DNA of 64,000 bases from an uncultured Litoreibacter sp. (GTDB lineage Bacteria; Pseudomonadota; Alphaproteobacteria; Rhodobacterales; Rhodobacteraceae), in NCBI RefSeq assembly GCF_947501785.1, contig NZ_CANMXB010000001.1:3785949-3849948 (forward strand). Direction: 5' to 3'. The position numbers and the translations under genes were made by a program. The notes beneath the pieces were generated by a model. The model had not been told where the DNA came from. It did not search any database and saw only the letters and a list, made by a program, of their open reading frames with translations. Below are positions 1-9,179 of the stretch, in pieces. The stretch's first letter is position 1. Each line of letters starts with the position of its first letter.

Positions 1-1241
1 GACATGATCGCGTCTACGGCGGTCTTGATCATGGTCCGCTGATCAGGCCGCAACCTCTTGGACGCGTCGATAAGATCGGCTGGATGTAGATCCGCTGAAC
101 CCAGCAGTCTTGAGAAAGTGTCCTGCAGGATCGCCTCGCCATTGGATGGTTGTTGTTGGAGCCCCACCATCAACAGTCGCCGCACTAGGGCAGCCTGCCC
201 GTGGAAATGGGAGGTGTCGGCCAGGTCCACCAGTAAGTTGGCATGTGCTTCGGTGCTGGAGAACAAGACGCGAAGCAACGACATTAACGACCACGGGGGC
301 AGGGCTTCGATTAGCCTGGTCACGTTGATAGCGCGCATTTCAGCCGATTTGACCGAGCGGGCCAATGTGCCAAGCTGCTGTTGGTCAAGCCCTGCGAATA
401 TCTCGGCAAGTCGGCTGAGCGCCTCTGCGGACGGCGTGCCAATTTCCGTCAGTGCGTGCAGTGCCGATAAAAACTCCGGCACGGAGGCAATCTTCGCCGG
501 TTCCTTGCTTTTGCTGGGTGGGTTGTCGCCGCCGAAAGACGGCGCTGCGGCAGGGATTGGTGCGTCAATTGTGGACGCCGCCAGATAGGCCTCGATACGC
601 CGAATATCTATCGCTGCCCTATCGGAAATGAGGTGCAGAATGGCCAGCCGGGAACGGGATCGAAATTCGACAACATTCCATCCAAGGCGGTGCCGCAGCG
701 CGTCAAGCGCAGTTTTGATCTGGTCGGCGTCATGAATGCCAGTAAGGGCCGCGAACTCGGGCCAAGTGGTAATCCCGACAAGGCGTTTGGCCGCCGTAGC
801 GCTTTCAAGCGCGCGCTGCAGCAAGGTCTGCCGCTGTTGAACCGGCATCGCCAACATGTGCTGCGCGACGTTGGCCGGCTCAACAATCCCGCCGGCAATG
901 GGTTGCCCGACGCCAGTCGCCAACATGTTGAACGCGGCGTCCGGCGGATCATTCTCGACCTGGTCAGTTGTGTTATTAATGGCACTTGGGACGTCGCCTT
1001 CCAGATTGCTCAGGGCCGCGATGATCCGCTCCTCGGTGCGCGGTTCCAATTCGCGCATTGGCAGGTCGCCCAGGTCTACTTCCAGCCTCCCTAGGCGGAA
1101 CGATTTATCGCCAAAACCGGTGTCGATTGCGGCCTCCAGACGGGTTGCACCAAAGTGTGACAGGCGTGATAGAAGCTGCTCTCCGGCCCGCATTGAGGGG
1201 ACGTCGAATTCGAACATCACTCGGGACACCTGATGCGTCAT
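1..1241 (-). CDS. Contractile injection system tape-measure protein (partial, runs off left edge)
   Basis: The minus strand is open from an ATG at 1241 to the window edge, giving about 413 residues with no stop codon. The N-terminus (FEFDVPSMRAGEQLLSRLSH, then an RLGRLEVDLGDL stretch near residue 50) has the 'hydrophobic strand, paired helix, LxxLELDLG' layout of the tape-measure family of contractile injection systems, which sets sheath-tube length during assembly. The later part is mostly helical and Leu/Ala-rich. The ATG overlaps the stop codon of the Afp12-like gene by four bases (ATGA), so the two are translationally coupled. The family call rests on the N-terminal pattern and the position after Afp12; the C-terminus and total length cannot be seen. 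Confidence 0.75.
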   Translation of the reverse strand, partial: MTHQVSRVMFEFDVPSMRAGEQLLSRLSHFGATRLEAAIDTGFGDKSFRLGRLEVDLGDLPMRELEPRTEERIIAALSNLEGDVPSAINNTTDQVENDPPDAAFNMLATGVGQPIAGGIVEPANVAQHMLAMPVQQRQTLLQRALESATAAKRLVGITTWPEFAALTGIHDADQIKTALDALRHRLGWNVVEFRSRSRLAILHLISDRAAIDIRRIEAYLAASTIDAPIPAAAPSFGGDNPPSKSKEPAKIASVPEFLSALHALTEIGTPSAEALSRLAEIFAGLDQQQLGTLARSVKSAEMRAINVTRLIEALPPWSLMSLLRVLFSSTEAHANLLVDLADTSHFHGQAALVRRLLMVGLQQQPSNGEAILQDTFSRLLGSADLHPADLIDASKRLRPDQRTMIKTAVDAIM

Positions 1242-3607
1242 TTTGGGCTGTCTGCGGGAAATTGATCCAGCTCAGCCAAAAAGGCAGCGCAAGCATTGCG
1301 GTTAATCAGTTGTATCAGCGCGCCCGGATCCGCCATGCCGCCGTTCAGCCAGGTCTTATGGGCTTGCGCCAATGTCGCGTAGGCCTTTTTGGGCAGCCAA
1401 AAAATCGAAGAAGTCAGGTGGGCGGGTAAGCAATCAGACAGCGTTCTTTCCGTCAGACTGCGAATGTCGGCATGGCCCGCCTTCGCAGGCGTTTCGAAGA
1501 ACGCGCTTAGCTGACCATCAAAAAATGGGGTGGGGAAGAGTTGGCGTTCGATGGTCAACCGGTCCGTGGTCAGCAGTTTCTTGGCCCAGTTGATCTCGGC
1601 AAAGGAGCCGAACCTTTCGACAAAGAAAAACTGCGGGTGATTTGGAGCCGAACAGCTCAACGCCACGGTATAGTCCGGCATCGGCGATGCGGCGAAGTCG
1701 GCGCCGTTTCTCAGGGCCTCGGCAATGGCGACGCGGGTCTGCGGCCATTGATGGGTCTGGATCGGGTCGCGCAGGACAGCCAGCAGCGACACTTTGCCGG
1801 CGCGCACGCGGAAGGCCTGAACCTCGTCCAATTGGTAGGAACCGGACGCTAATGTGGCATGTTCGATGATCAGGCAACGCTCCGTGTAGCCTGACTTCAG
1901 CCGCACCCGTGTTTGAAGAGCGGTTTCCTTGTAGTCGGTCAGGTCCGGGCCCAACCCGCGATCGCGGCCAAGCGTCACGCAATGGGACAGGAAGGCACGT
2001 TTCAGCCGGATGCGGGTGTCGTCGGCATGTTCCTTCGTGATACCGGCCGCGCGCAGCCGCAGCCAAAGTGCGTCATTGTCAAAAACTTCTCCGAAGCGGG
2101 CAAGCATATGATCCAGCGCGCGGTCGTTTCGGTCGCGGTAGGGATCGTTATGGGAATTCAGGTTTGACAGGTCGCGAACGTAGTGGGCGTGCCAGTCGCT
2201 ATCTTTGCCTGACCCGAGTATCTGGTCCACATGTGGAGGGTTGTCAGGGTTGGGCTTTGCGGAGGCAATGGGTTGCGCGAAGTAACTCGCATCGGACGCC
2301 TTGAAGGAAAAGAGCTCTGCAATGTGATCTAGTTGCCCAAGCTGGTCGGCCAGAAGCTGTTCGAACAAGAACAGGTAGCCTTTGAGCTGCCGGATTGCGG
2401 CCTGATGGGCGATACTGGCAGGCTTGGGTGATTTTTGTAACCCGAATTCTCCCAAACCGTAAATCTGCGGAAACAGATGCTGGATGGATCGGTAGCGGTC
2501 CAGGTGGCGATTGGCGTTACCTTGGGGGATGGTTGCGTAGGGCAGAGTTTTGACGGAATTGCGCTCGTAAAGGGAGGCCCAGCGCTGCTCGCTGTCGAAG
2601 TTCTGCAATGCCCGCACGACTTTCTCGGCATCAAACGGGACAGGCACCCCGTTGCGATGAAATTGCAGCCGTGACAGGTCTGCGACGGCGCGCGAAGGCA
2701 TTGGCAGGGTTAATTCTGACGCGCTGACTTTCGTGCGCACGCCGCTGTCAAAAGATAGGCCAGCAACGCTTTGTACCCCGGCGACCTGTTGAATTGCCGA
2801 TAGCAACGACTCTTCGGGAATGCTGGCACGCAGCGCCCGGAAGTTACGGGTATCGATATGGCCAATGACGGACGGCGGACCGTCAAATACGCTGGCGGGA
2901 TCGTTCCCCGCTTTCATCATCGTTTCGAAAGAGGAGATTTTCGGCAACGGATCGCAGAGCTCTTCGACCGCGAATATGATGTTCGCCGCCAGCGTTTCGG
3001 CAGAGACATGGGGCAAGATATTGACCTGTGCAATCAGCGGGGCATAGGTGTATCCGATCGGGCGGATGGTCTCGTAGGCGACGCCCAAGGGCCGGTTGCT
3101 TTGAAGGATTTTGGTGGCGTCGATCAAGGCGGCGCGGGCCTGGCTGTTTATCTCCGCCTCTGTCAGGGCGCCGGTCTTGGACCGCGGATGAATGTCGATC
3201 AGCACATCGAAATGATTTGGCTTTCCGTCCAGTGGCAGCAGCCAAAGGTTGCGCACATTTTGAACCTTACCCACGACCAAGGCCCTGACATCAGCTTTGG
3301 TGACCGGCGCCGAGACCAAAATCTTGTCGCCGGTAAAGAGCGGTTGCTCTCTGGTGGGTACCCCGGCGGATGCGGAAGACGATGACAGCAGGTCCGCCAT
3401 CGGGTGGGAGGTGCGATAGCCGATGTCGGTCAGCGCGTAACAAAGCGCCTCCAGAATTGTCAGCCCGGGGTCGTGGTCGTTGAAATCAGTCCAAATGTCG
3501 CCGGAATAGCGCTGAGCAGTCTCGATGCCTTTGGTGCGCAGCTGCGAAAAGTCCAGCGCTGCGGGCAAGGCCTTCGCACGTGATAATCGGGACGCGGCGG
3601 GCGGCAC
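1238..3607 (-). CDS. eCIS baseplate protein, Afp12-like
   Basis: This 789-aa protein carries, near residues 40-62, the block DFNDHDPGLTILEALCYAL followed by TDIGYR, which is characteristic of Afp12-type baseplate proteins of Afp/PVC-like injection systems (functional relatives of phage gpJ/gp6 wedge proteins). It would form part of the wedge ring around the spike hub in an intracellularly assembled particle; no signal peptide is seen. It starts four bases after the stop of the 350-aa protein and its stop overlaps the tape-measure start, as expected in a structural operon. The length is close to that usual for the family. Confidence 0.85.
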   Translation of the reverse strand: MPPAASRLSRAKALPAALDFSQLRTKGIETAQRYSGDIWTDFNDHDPGLTILEALCYALTDIGYRTSHPMADLLSSSSASAGVPTREQPLFTGDKILVSAPVTKADVRALVVGKVQNVRNLWLLPLDGKPNHFDVLIDIHPRSKTGALTEAEINSQARAALIDATKILQSNRPLGVAYETIRPIGYTYAPLIAQVNILPHVSAETLAANIIFAVEELCDPLPKISSFETMMKAGNDPASVFDGPPSVIGHIDTRNFRALRASIPEESLLSAIQQVAGVQSVAGLSFDSGVRTKVSASELTLPMPSRAVADLSRLQFHRNGVPVPFDAEKVVRALQNFDSEQRWASLYERNSVKTLPYATIPQGNANRHLDRYRSIQHLFPQIYGLGEFGLQKSPKPASIAHQAAIRQLKGYLFLFEQLLADQLGQLDHIAELFSFKASDASYFAQPIASAKPNPDNPPHVDQILGSGKDSDWHAHYVRDLSNLNSHNDPYRDRNDRALDHMLARFGEVFDNDALWLRLRAAGITKEHADDTRIRLKRAFLSHCVTLGRDRGLGPDLTDYKETALQTRVRLKSGYTERCLIIEHATLASGSYQLDEVQAFRVRAGKVSLLAVLRDPIQTHQWPQTRVAIAEALRNGADFAASPMPDYTVALSCSAPNHPQFFFVERFGSFAEINWAKKLLTTDRLTIERQLFPTPFFDGQLSAFFETPAKAGHADIRSLTERTLSDCLPAHLTSSIFWLPKKAYATLAQAHKTWLNGGMADPGALIQLINRNACAAFLAELDQFPADSPK

Positions 3608-3611
3608 GCGC

Positions 3612-4664
3612 TCAGTCCCAAAGCCGGGTTATGGCGTAAGACACCTTTGCCGCTTTGATGTCGCGAAACCCCTTGGCGCTGCGGATCTGCAATGCATAGC
3701 TTTTCTTTTTGCCGCTTTTTGTCTTGCGCCACCTAATGTGGCAGGTGCGACGGTTCAGCAGCGTGGCATGAGTCACGCCCCGCGCAATCAGGTAGCCCAG
3801 CAGGATAAGCGCTATCTCCGCCTTGTGATCCACCAGGTTCAAAGCGAGCGATTTTTCAGGTTTTGACAGCGCCTTTTCTATGAGTATTGTGATCGCGTTG
3901 ATGGCGCTTTCAAGACCTTTGAGAAGCGCGTTGACGACCTCCATCAGCTTGTCCCACGCACTGACAAATGGCGCGTCCCAACCCAGCGCATAGATGATCG
4001 CCGCAACGGTCGCCAAAAGTGCGGCGATTGCGGCTTTGGACTTCAAACTCTCCATGGCTGCGCGGGGGTTGGGGCATTGGGTGACCTGCAAGGACGGCTG
4101 GCCATTCCCGCCGGAGGAAGCGGCAACGGCCTGAAGCATCGTGGGCCCAATGACGGGCCAGCCCGTGACGGCCCGAAACAGCTTCATGTACCATTTGTCG
4201 GGTTTGGTGGCTGGGGCGTTCGCCATGGCCGTCACCTCAAAGCTGCAAGGTCTGCCGGGGTGATCAATGATGGTGTGCCAGGCGCCGTCCCCCAGAACGG
4301 CGTCCATGTTTTCCACGCTCAAGGTTGGCGTCGGATCCGCAAAGGCGTCGGCGTTTGCGGCGGCCCCGATGCGGGCGGAAAGCCCTGCATAGCCCCAAAC
4401 ATTCACGTCAGCCGCGGTCTTTGCGAATTCAGCCTGCCCCGGCCCAACCGTCAGCGTGTCCGCGGTTGTGACGGTCAGGTCCCAGTCGGTTGGTGCTGTG
4501 CCAATGGTGATTTTTGGCCGCGCCTTCCACGCCTCAAATGCGGCGACATGATCCTTGAAGGCATCGGTGGACACCGTGGAGTCGATCAGGTCGGCAAAAT
4601 TGTCGCCGGTCGGTAGCATCCCGTCCGAGAAAGCGTGTTTGAGATCTTCTTTGGTGACTGTCAT
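3612..4664 (-). CDS. eCIS accessory protein with hydrophobic helices (fibre-like N-terminus)
   Basis: The start is set at the ATG whose first bases overlap the Afp11 stop codon (ATGA, 4661-4664); the longer reading frame upstream lies inside Afp11. The 350-aa protein has an N-terminal motif PTGDNFADLIDS (about residues 18-29) resembling the 'PTxxxFxDLIDS' motif of tail-fibre-like proteins. A middle block (WHTIIDHPGRPCSFEV) and a C-terminal block (SYALQIRSAKGF ... YAITRLWD) also recur in proteins near phage tails and eCIS, as I recall them. Between these lie two strongly hydrophobic stretches, about residues 215-232 and 288-307, and an amphipathic helix, which are unexpected in a baseplate protein. 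It could be a fibre, a membrane-docking part or a pore-forming cargo; the sequence does not decide. Confidence 0.6.
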   Translation of the reverse strand: MTVTKEDLKHAFSDGMLPTGDNFADLIDSTVSTDAFKDHVAAFEAWKARPKITIGTAPTDWDLTVTTADTLTVGPGQAEFAKTAADVNVWGYAGLSARIGAAANADAFADPTPTLSVENMDAVLGDGAWHTIIDHPGRPCSFEVTAMANAPATKPDKWYMKLFRAVTGWPVIGPTMLQAVAASSGGNGQPSLQVTQCPNPRAAMESLKSKAAIAALLATVAAIIYALGWDAPFVSAWDKLMEVVNALLKGLESAINAITILIEKALSKPEKSLALNLVDHKAEIALILLGYLIARGVTHATLLNRRTCHIRWRKTKSGKKKSYALQIRSAKGFRDIKAAKVSYAITRLWD

Positions 4665-7600
4665 GAGCGCAATCCTTTTGCCGCTTCGGCAACGGGGAGC
4701 GGCGGCAACATCGCCATCAGTGGCGCGACCGACGGGGGAGGTGACGCAAATGCGGGTTGGACCCATGGTCGCGCATCGCGCGGAGTGGTGACAATCATCG
4801 TGTGGCCGACGCTGAGATCACCGATGCCAACCGGTTGTGGGCGCGCCGGGATGAGGTTGGAATCCACGCTCCAAAGGTCGTGTTGTTGATCGCTGGCCGC
4901 ATACAAGTCGCGGTTCACCGCGAGATCCCCGATAGATCGCGTGGGGGGCAGGATATGCAGGTCCTGTTGGGTCGCGGGCACCAGAACCGAATAGGGCGAA
5001 GAGGGCCGCAACACCACTGACGTGTTGGCCTCATGCGCCTCCAGCCGAGCCGTGTCCTTTAGGCCATGATGCGTCGTATTCCGGCCCGACCCGCCCCGCA
5101 AAAAGAACTGCGTCAGCGACATGCCGGTGACTACGTCGACATTGGCGACCGACTTAAGGGTGGCGGCCAATCCTGCCAGATCAAGCTGACCCGCGCCGAT
5201 TGCCATCGGGTGCGAAGGGTCGGCCCGCCAAGGCGTGATGTGGTGGATGAATGCGGTTTCCAGGGCGTGAATGAAACTGTTGACCTCAACCGGACTGTGC
5301 GGCGCGACCCAGGCGCGCAGCTGGATTGGCTCGTAGCGCGGGTTAATGACGTTGATCTGCGCGCCCCAGTTCGCGCTGAGCCCTTCAAGATAGGTGGCAA
5401 TGGCGACCCTGCGGCTGCGGCTGACAATTGGACGGGTGCCTATGCCGGTGCGGCCTTCGGTGGGGGTCACTACGAGGGTCAGCGCACCGTCCGCCGCCTT
5501 GGTGCATTTGGCCTCAAAAATATCGGGGAACGCGTCCAGCGTCAGTTCCTCATAGTCACGGGCATAGATTGCCCGGCCCTTGTGGCGCAGCCTTTCGCTG
5601 ACACGAATGCGGAAGTCACGTGTCCCCTCAGCCGCGGCGCCGCCAAATGTAGGCAAAGGCTGAATGACTTTGGTCAGGGCTGGTGTCGGCAATGCCGGTT
5701 TGGTGATCTTGCCTGCGGCGAGCGGGGGAAGCGCCCCAGCTGCCTCCGCGTTGGAAAGAACCCGCGTAACCGAGGTCGCTTGTGGCGTGACCGATACGAT
5801 CTGCCCCAATGGGCGGATGCCGGCCTTTGCCGTTACCGCCAGCCAGGTGATCCCGTCGCTGTCTGGTGCTGCGTCAAACGGGATCGCCAAGGCAATCACC
5901 CCGGTTCTGGTGAGGTTCTCAGTCTCATCGAGGGACACGTTCTGGCGCGGCAGCGCAGCCCAACCCCGCGCACCCAAATAGGCCCATTCCAGCGGCGCAT
6001 CCGCATCCGCTGTCGACGCGGCGGCCTGCCCAACGGCGCTGTCGACCATCTCAAAAAGGGCCGTGATCGTCTCGCCGGCCTCCAGTTGGGTGAAGCCGAA
6101 ATAGAGGGCGGAACGGCCAAAAAAGTCCAACGGCGCAAGGGTGGGACGCGCCGAGATTTGCGGGGCGGCGAAAGGCTTGAATGCGTAGGTCACCAGGTCG
6201 CCTGCCTGCGTGCTGGCGCGGGCTTTAAATCCCAATTGCAGGTTTGCCATCTTGGGTTGCAGCGGCGGGTTTGGCATCGGTTTTAAGGGCGGCGGCTTGC
6301 CCGTAATTTTGCCGACGATGGACGTCTTTGCGTGCGCGTTCTCCAGAACCGTAGCGGCGACGACGTCGGGGAAGATTTGAGCACCAAAGCCATATCCCGG
6401 GGCGGCGAATGTCATTTGCAGTTGCGGTACGGCGGCCAGATCAAGCTCGCTGAGGTCAAACGACCATTTCTGGCACGGCGCCAGCGTGTCTGCGTCGGTG
6501 GTAGACGTGAACAATGGCACCCCGTGATCGAGGTCGTTCTTGGGCGCGCCTGAGGGCAAGACCGCGCTCCAGCCATCGGGTCCTGCCACCTGAAAACTGG
6601 CGCGGAAGCTGCTGTTTTGGGTCTCCAGTTCATAGCTGCTGTAATAGGCAGCAAGTGTTTCTGGCGCTTGCGGCAGTCCCAACCAGTCAAATGACAGGTT
6701 GAGATCGCTCACCGCTTTGCCCGCAAGATCGGGATGAGAAAAGACGATGTCGTCGCCCACTTTCGGGTTCGCGCCGAACGGTGAGATTGGCTTGGTCGAG
6801 ATGGGTTTGCCCGCTCCCGCGCCAATTTTGAGCTTTCGCAACCCCTGCGCAGACACCTCCAGCTCGGTCCCGACTATTTGCAGGGCGCCAAACGGCTGGT
6901 AGCCAAAAGCGCGGGCGGCGGGGTTCAGCATCAAAGTCAAACTGGGCAGCGAGACCTGCGACTTTGGGTCGGGCTCAATTGCCGGGAAATCCTGTGGCAG
7001 GGTGATATCGAAATTCAGGCGATTGCTCGCGGCAGCGCTCGTATCGACAACGAAACTTGTGATTTTCTGAGGCCCTTTCTTGCCACTGCAGGTCAACAAG
7101 AAGCAGTCCGTCAGCATCGTCGCAAATTCCGCATCGTCAATCGTGCCCTCATGCCCGCGGGCCAGCAACCTGCGGTACTGGGTAATGGCCTTCGAGAGAT
7201 GGGTTTGCGCAGTTGCCCGCAGTGTTAGGCTCAGCCGGATGCGGCGATGCCCTTCGCTCAGCCCCAGTTCCCCACTCGTGAAAATGACGCCCGCGGCCGC
7301 GGCCATCGTCGCGGCGCGCGCAGCATTCCTGTCTAGGGAGGTCGGGCCAAATACAGGGGCGCCAAGCGCAGGTTCGGCCAATGGCGCGCCCAAACCATCG
7401 CGCGAAAGCGGGGCGGGGTATGCATGAATGCCGCCGATCTCGTGATGGGACCCCGTAACCATCTGGACGGCCTGCATCCGATCCAGCTTTGCCCGGGTAA
7501 GAACAAAGTCTCCATCGGTCGCGAATGTGGGCGTTGTGCCGTCAGATTGGGTCGCCGCAAGGAAGTGCGACCCGGCAGGAAGGTCGAGCCGTTCATCCTT

Positions 7601-8401
7601 CGGCGACAGTTGAAACGACAGCCAGGTACGGTCAGGCTGAGCGGGCTTGGCCCGAAGCATCAGCATCCGTTCATAATAGAAAACCAGGTGGCGCTCGGTC
7701 AGCTCGTTAAGCTGTGTTTTTGAGTCCTGCAGCAAGGACAGAAAGCTCAGGAACAGGCCAGCATGGGCGGGATGGTTGCTTTGCTCGTTTAGCGAACTGG
7801 ACAAGGACCGGGAGGCGACTTTGGCGAGTTGCTCGTTCAGCCTTATGACCACCTTCAGAATGTCTTCGGTCGGGGATGTGGAGGCTTTGGCGTTGGTCAG
7901 CCTCTGCATTGGCTGAGCCTGCGGGCCGCCATCAATGTCAGGCAGAACCCCGGCCAACTCGGCTGAGACGGCCGTTTTCATGGTGCCAAAAATACCGTCT
8001 TCCAGCTGGTCCGGCGCATCAATCTCGGCGACCTGTTCGGCGCGGGCGTAATTCAACATCAGCGCCTCTATTTCGCTTTCAAGGCAGCTCTCCAAGTCCG
8101 CGACCGGCACCGTCGGGTCGATCTTTGGGGCTTGGTAGCCGGCCATCTGGGCCAGCAGGAAGGTGATGTCGCCGCCAAAAAAGGCGTCCCAGCCTTTGCC
8201 ATCGGTAGAAGCGACGGCTTTGTTTTCGCTGGTGAAATAGGTGAGGAGCCGGGCCACGCCGACCGCGTAGCGCACCATATCCGCAAGGCCGCGCTCATCC
8301 ATGACGAAGTATTGTGTATCGAGCGCGGCATGCCAACGACCGTCGCGCCATAGGTGGCCGACATCGCCATATGTCATTGCCCGCTTAGGTTTCCCGGTCA
8401 T
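4661..8401 (-). CDS. eCIS baseplate protein, Afp11-like (gpJ-type wedge)
   Basis: This is a 1246-aa protein, the largest of the operon. It sits between the gp25-like gene and the Afp12 region, the usual place and size of Afp11. Its C-terminal third contains the baseplate J-like core: FRIRVSERLRHKGRAIYARD followed by YEELTLDAFPDI (about residues 950-985), then GTRPIVSRSRR and NVINPRYEPIQLRAWV, a pattern typical of gpJ/Afp11 proteins. It would form the wedge arms of the baseplate. The N-terminal half has no motif I can name. It ends with a four-base overlap with the next gene. Confidence 0.85.
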   Translation of the reverse strand: MTGKPKRAMTYGDVGHLWRDGRWHAALDTQYFVMDERGLADMVRYAVGVARLLTYFTSENKAVASTDGKGWDAFFGGDITFLLAQMAGYQAPKIDPTVPVADLESCLESEIEALMLNYARAEQVAEIDAPDQLEDGIFGTMKTAVSAELAGVLPDIDGGPQAQPMQRLTNAKASTSPTEDILKVVIRLNEQLAKVASRSLSSSLNEQSNHPAHAGLFLSFLSLLQDSKTQLNELTERHLVFYYERMLMLRAKPAQPDRTWLSFQLSPKDERLDLPAGSHFLAATQSDGTTPTFATDGDFVLTRAKLDRMQAVQMVTGSHHEIGGIHAYPAPLSRDGLGAPLAEPALGAPVFGPTSLDRNAARAATMAAAAGVIFTSGELGLSEGHRRIRLSLTLRATAQTHLSKAITQYRRLLARGHEGTIDDAEFATMLTDCFLLTCSGKKGPQKITSFVVDTSAAASNRLNFDITLPQDFPAIEPDPKSQVSLPSLTLMLNPAARAFGYQPFGALQIVGTELEVSAQGLRKLKIGAGAGKPISTKPISPFGANPKVGDDIVFSHPDLAGKAVSDLNLSFDWLGLPQAPETLAAYYSSYELETQNSSFRASFQVAGPDGWSAVLPSGAPKNDLDHGVPLFTSTTDADTLAPCQKWSFDLSELDLAAVPQLQMTFAAPGYGFGAQIFPDVVAATVLENAHAKTSIVGKITGKPPPLKPMPNPPLQPKMANLQLGFKARASTQAGDLVTYAFKPFAAPQISARPTLAPLDFFGRSALYFGFTQLEAGETITALFEMVDSAVGQAAASTADADAPLEWAYLGARGWAALPRQNVSLDETENLTRTGVIALAIPFDAAPDSDGITWLAVTAKAGIRPLGQIVSVTPQATSVTRVLSNAEAAGALPPLAAGKITKPALPTPALTKVIQPLPTFGGAAAEGTRDFRIRVSERLRHKGRAIYARDYEELTLDAFPDIFEAKCTKAADGALTLVVTPTEGRTGIGTRPIVSRSRRVAIATYLEGLSANWGAQINVINPRYEPIQLRAWVAPHSPVEVNSFIHALETAFIHHITPWRADPSHPMAIGAGQLDLAGLAATLKSVANVDVVTGMSLTQFFLRGGSGRNTTHHGLKDTARLEAHEANTSVVLRPSSPYSVLVPATQQDLHILPPTRSIGDLAVNRDLYAASDQQHDLWSVDSNLIPARPQPVGIGDLSVGHTMIVTTPRDARPWVQPAFASPPPSVAPLMAMLPPLPVAEAAKGLRS

Positions 8402-8425
8402 GTCACCCCCCGGTTCATCGCGAGG

Positions 8426-8872
8426 TCAGGGCATCTCGACATGGGTGCCCTCCTCGAAATAGTAGGGGAAGACTTTGTTGCCGCGGGTGTTGGTCGCGAT
8501 GACGGTGTATTCCAGCGTGATATCAATGCGACCATCCAGGACCGCGCCAGTGTCAAAGGCGACCTGTTCCAGTTCAATACGAGGTTCGTAAAACAGGACG
8601 GACTTCTCGATCTCGGAGCGCAAGAAAGTCAGGTTGTTTTCGTCGATGACGTCAAAGACATGGGTCTGCAGGCCCAACCCATAGGTCGGCCTCATGATCC
8701 GTTCGCCCGAAATGGTCATCATCAGGATTTCAAGGCTCTGTTCGATGTCGGCGTCGCCTTGCACCATCGTGACAAGCCCAATCGGCGGCCCGCCGGTGGG
8801 GGGCACGGACACCTCAAATTTTGGCGGAAAGCTCCACCCCTGACCCAGAAAACCGCTTGTGCTTTTATCCAC
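8426..8872 (-). CDS. gp25-like baseplate wedge protein (Afp9-like)
   Basis: This 148-aa protein has the gp25/GPW pattern: a Gly/Pro-rich N-terminus with GFLGQGWSFPP, then DIEQSLEILMMTISGERIMRPTYG split by a short turn, and a FDVIDENNLTFLRSEI helix before a strand-rich end. The 'I...L.T..GER.M.P.YG' signature is the best-known mark of the family. gp25 proteins nucleate sheath polymerisation on the baseplate in phage T4, T6SS (TssE) and eCIS (Afp9). It lies four bases downstream of the PAAR gene and upstream of Afp11. Confidence 0.9.
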   Translation of the reverse strand: MDKSTSGFLGQGWSFPPKFEVSVPPTGGPPIGLVTMVQGDADIEQSLEILMMTISGERIMRPTYGLGLQTHVFDVIDENNLTFLRSEIEKSVLFYEPRIELEQVAFDTGAVLDGRIDITLEYTVIATNTRGNKVFPYYFEEGTHVEMP

Positions 8873-8876
8873 GTCG

Positions 8877-9179
8877 CTATCCCCCGATCATCACGGTTGG
8901 GCAGCCCACAACGATGGACCCGCCATGGGCCGTTGCGTCACCCATCCGCGCAGCGGGGCGGCCGCCAATCATCACAGTCGCAGAGCCTTCGACCACGGCG
9001 TCAGGCGGGCCCACGCAGACAAGCATGTCACCAACAACTGACGCGGGCATGCCGCCTACCAGCACGTTCGGCACACCGGGTCCGGTGATTGGGCCACCCA
9101 CATGGGGGATAGGCGCGGGGACCGCAGGTGTTTGCATTGGGCATTCATGCATATCCGTGAGGCGGGCGGCTGGCGGCAT
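8877..9179 (-). CDS. PAAR-repeat spike tip protein (Afp10-like)
   Basis: This 100-aa protein has the PAAR layout: PPAARLTDMHECPM at the start, repeated GG-rich turns (VGGPITGPGVPNVLVGGMPA), RPAARMGDATAHGGSIV near the end and a final TVMIGG. PAAR proteins cap the spike and bind a metal through conserved His/Cys residues; His11, Cys13 and His86 are candidates here. The ATG shares one base with the stop of the spike gene (TGATG), so the tip and spike are made together. There is no C-terminal toxin extension, so any cargo must be loaded elsewhere. Confidence 0.93.
   Translation of the reverse strand: MPPAARLTDMHECPMQTPAVPAPIPHVGGPITGPGVPNVLVGGMPASVVGDMLVCVGPPDAVVEGSATVMIGGRPAARMGDATAHGGSIVVGCPTVMIGG

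Noticed and set aside
5066..6286. 406-codon plus-strand open frame within the Afp11-like gene
   Set aside because: It is antisense to a well-supported baseplate gene and its product is Arg/Gly-rich without motifs.
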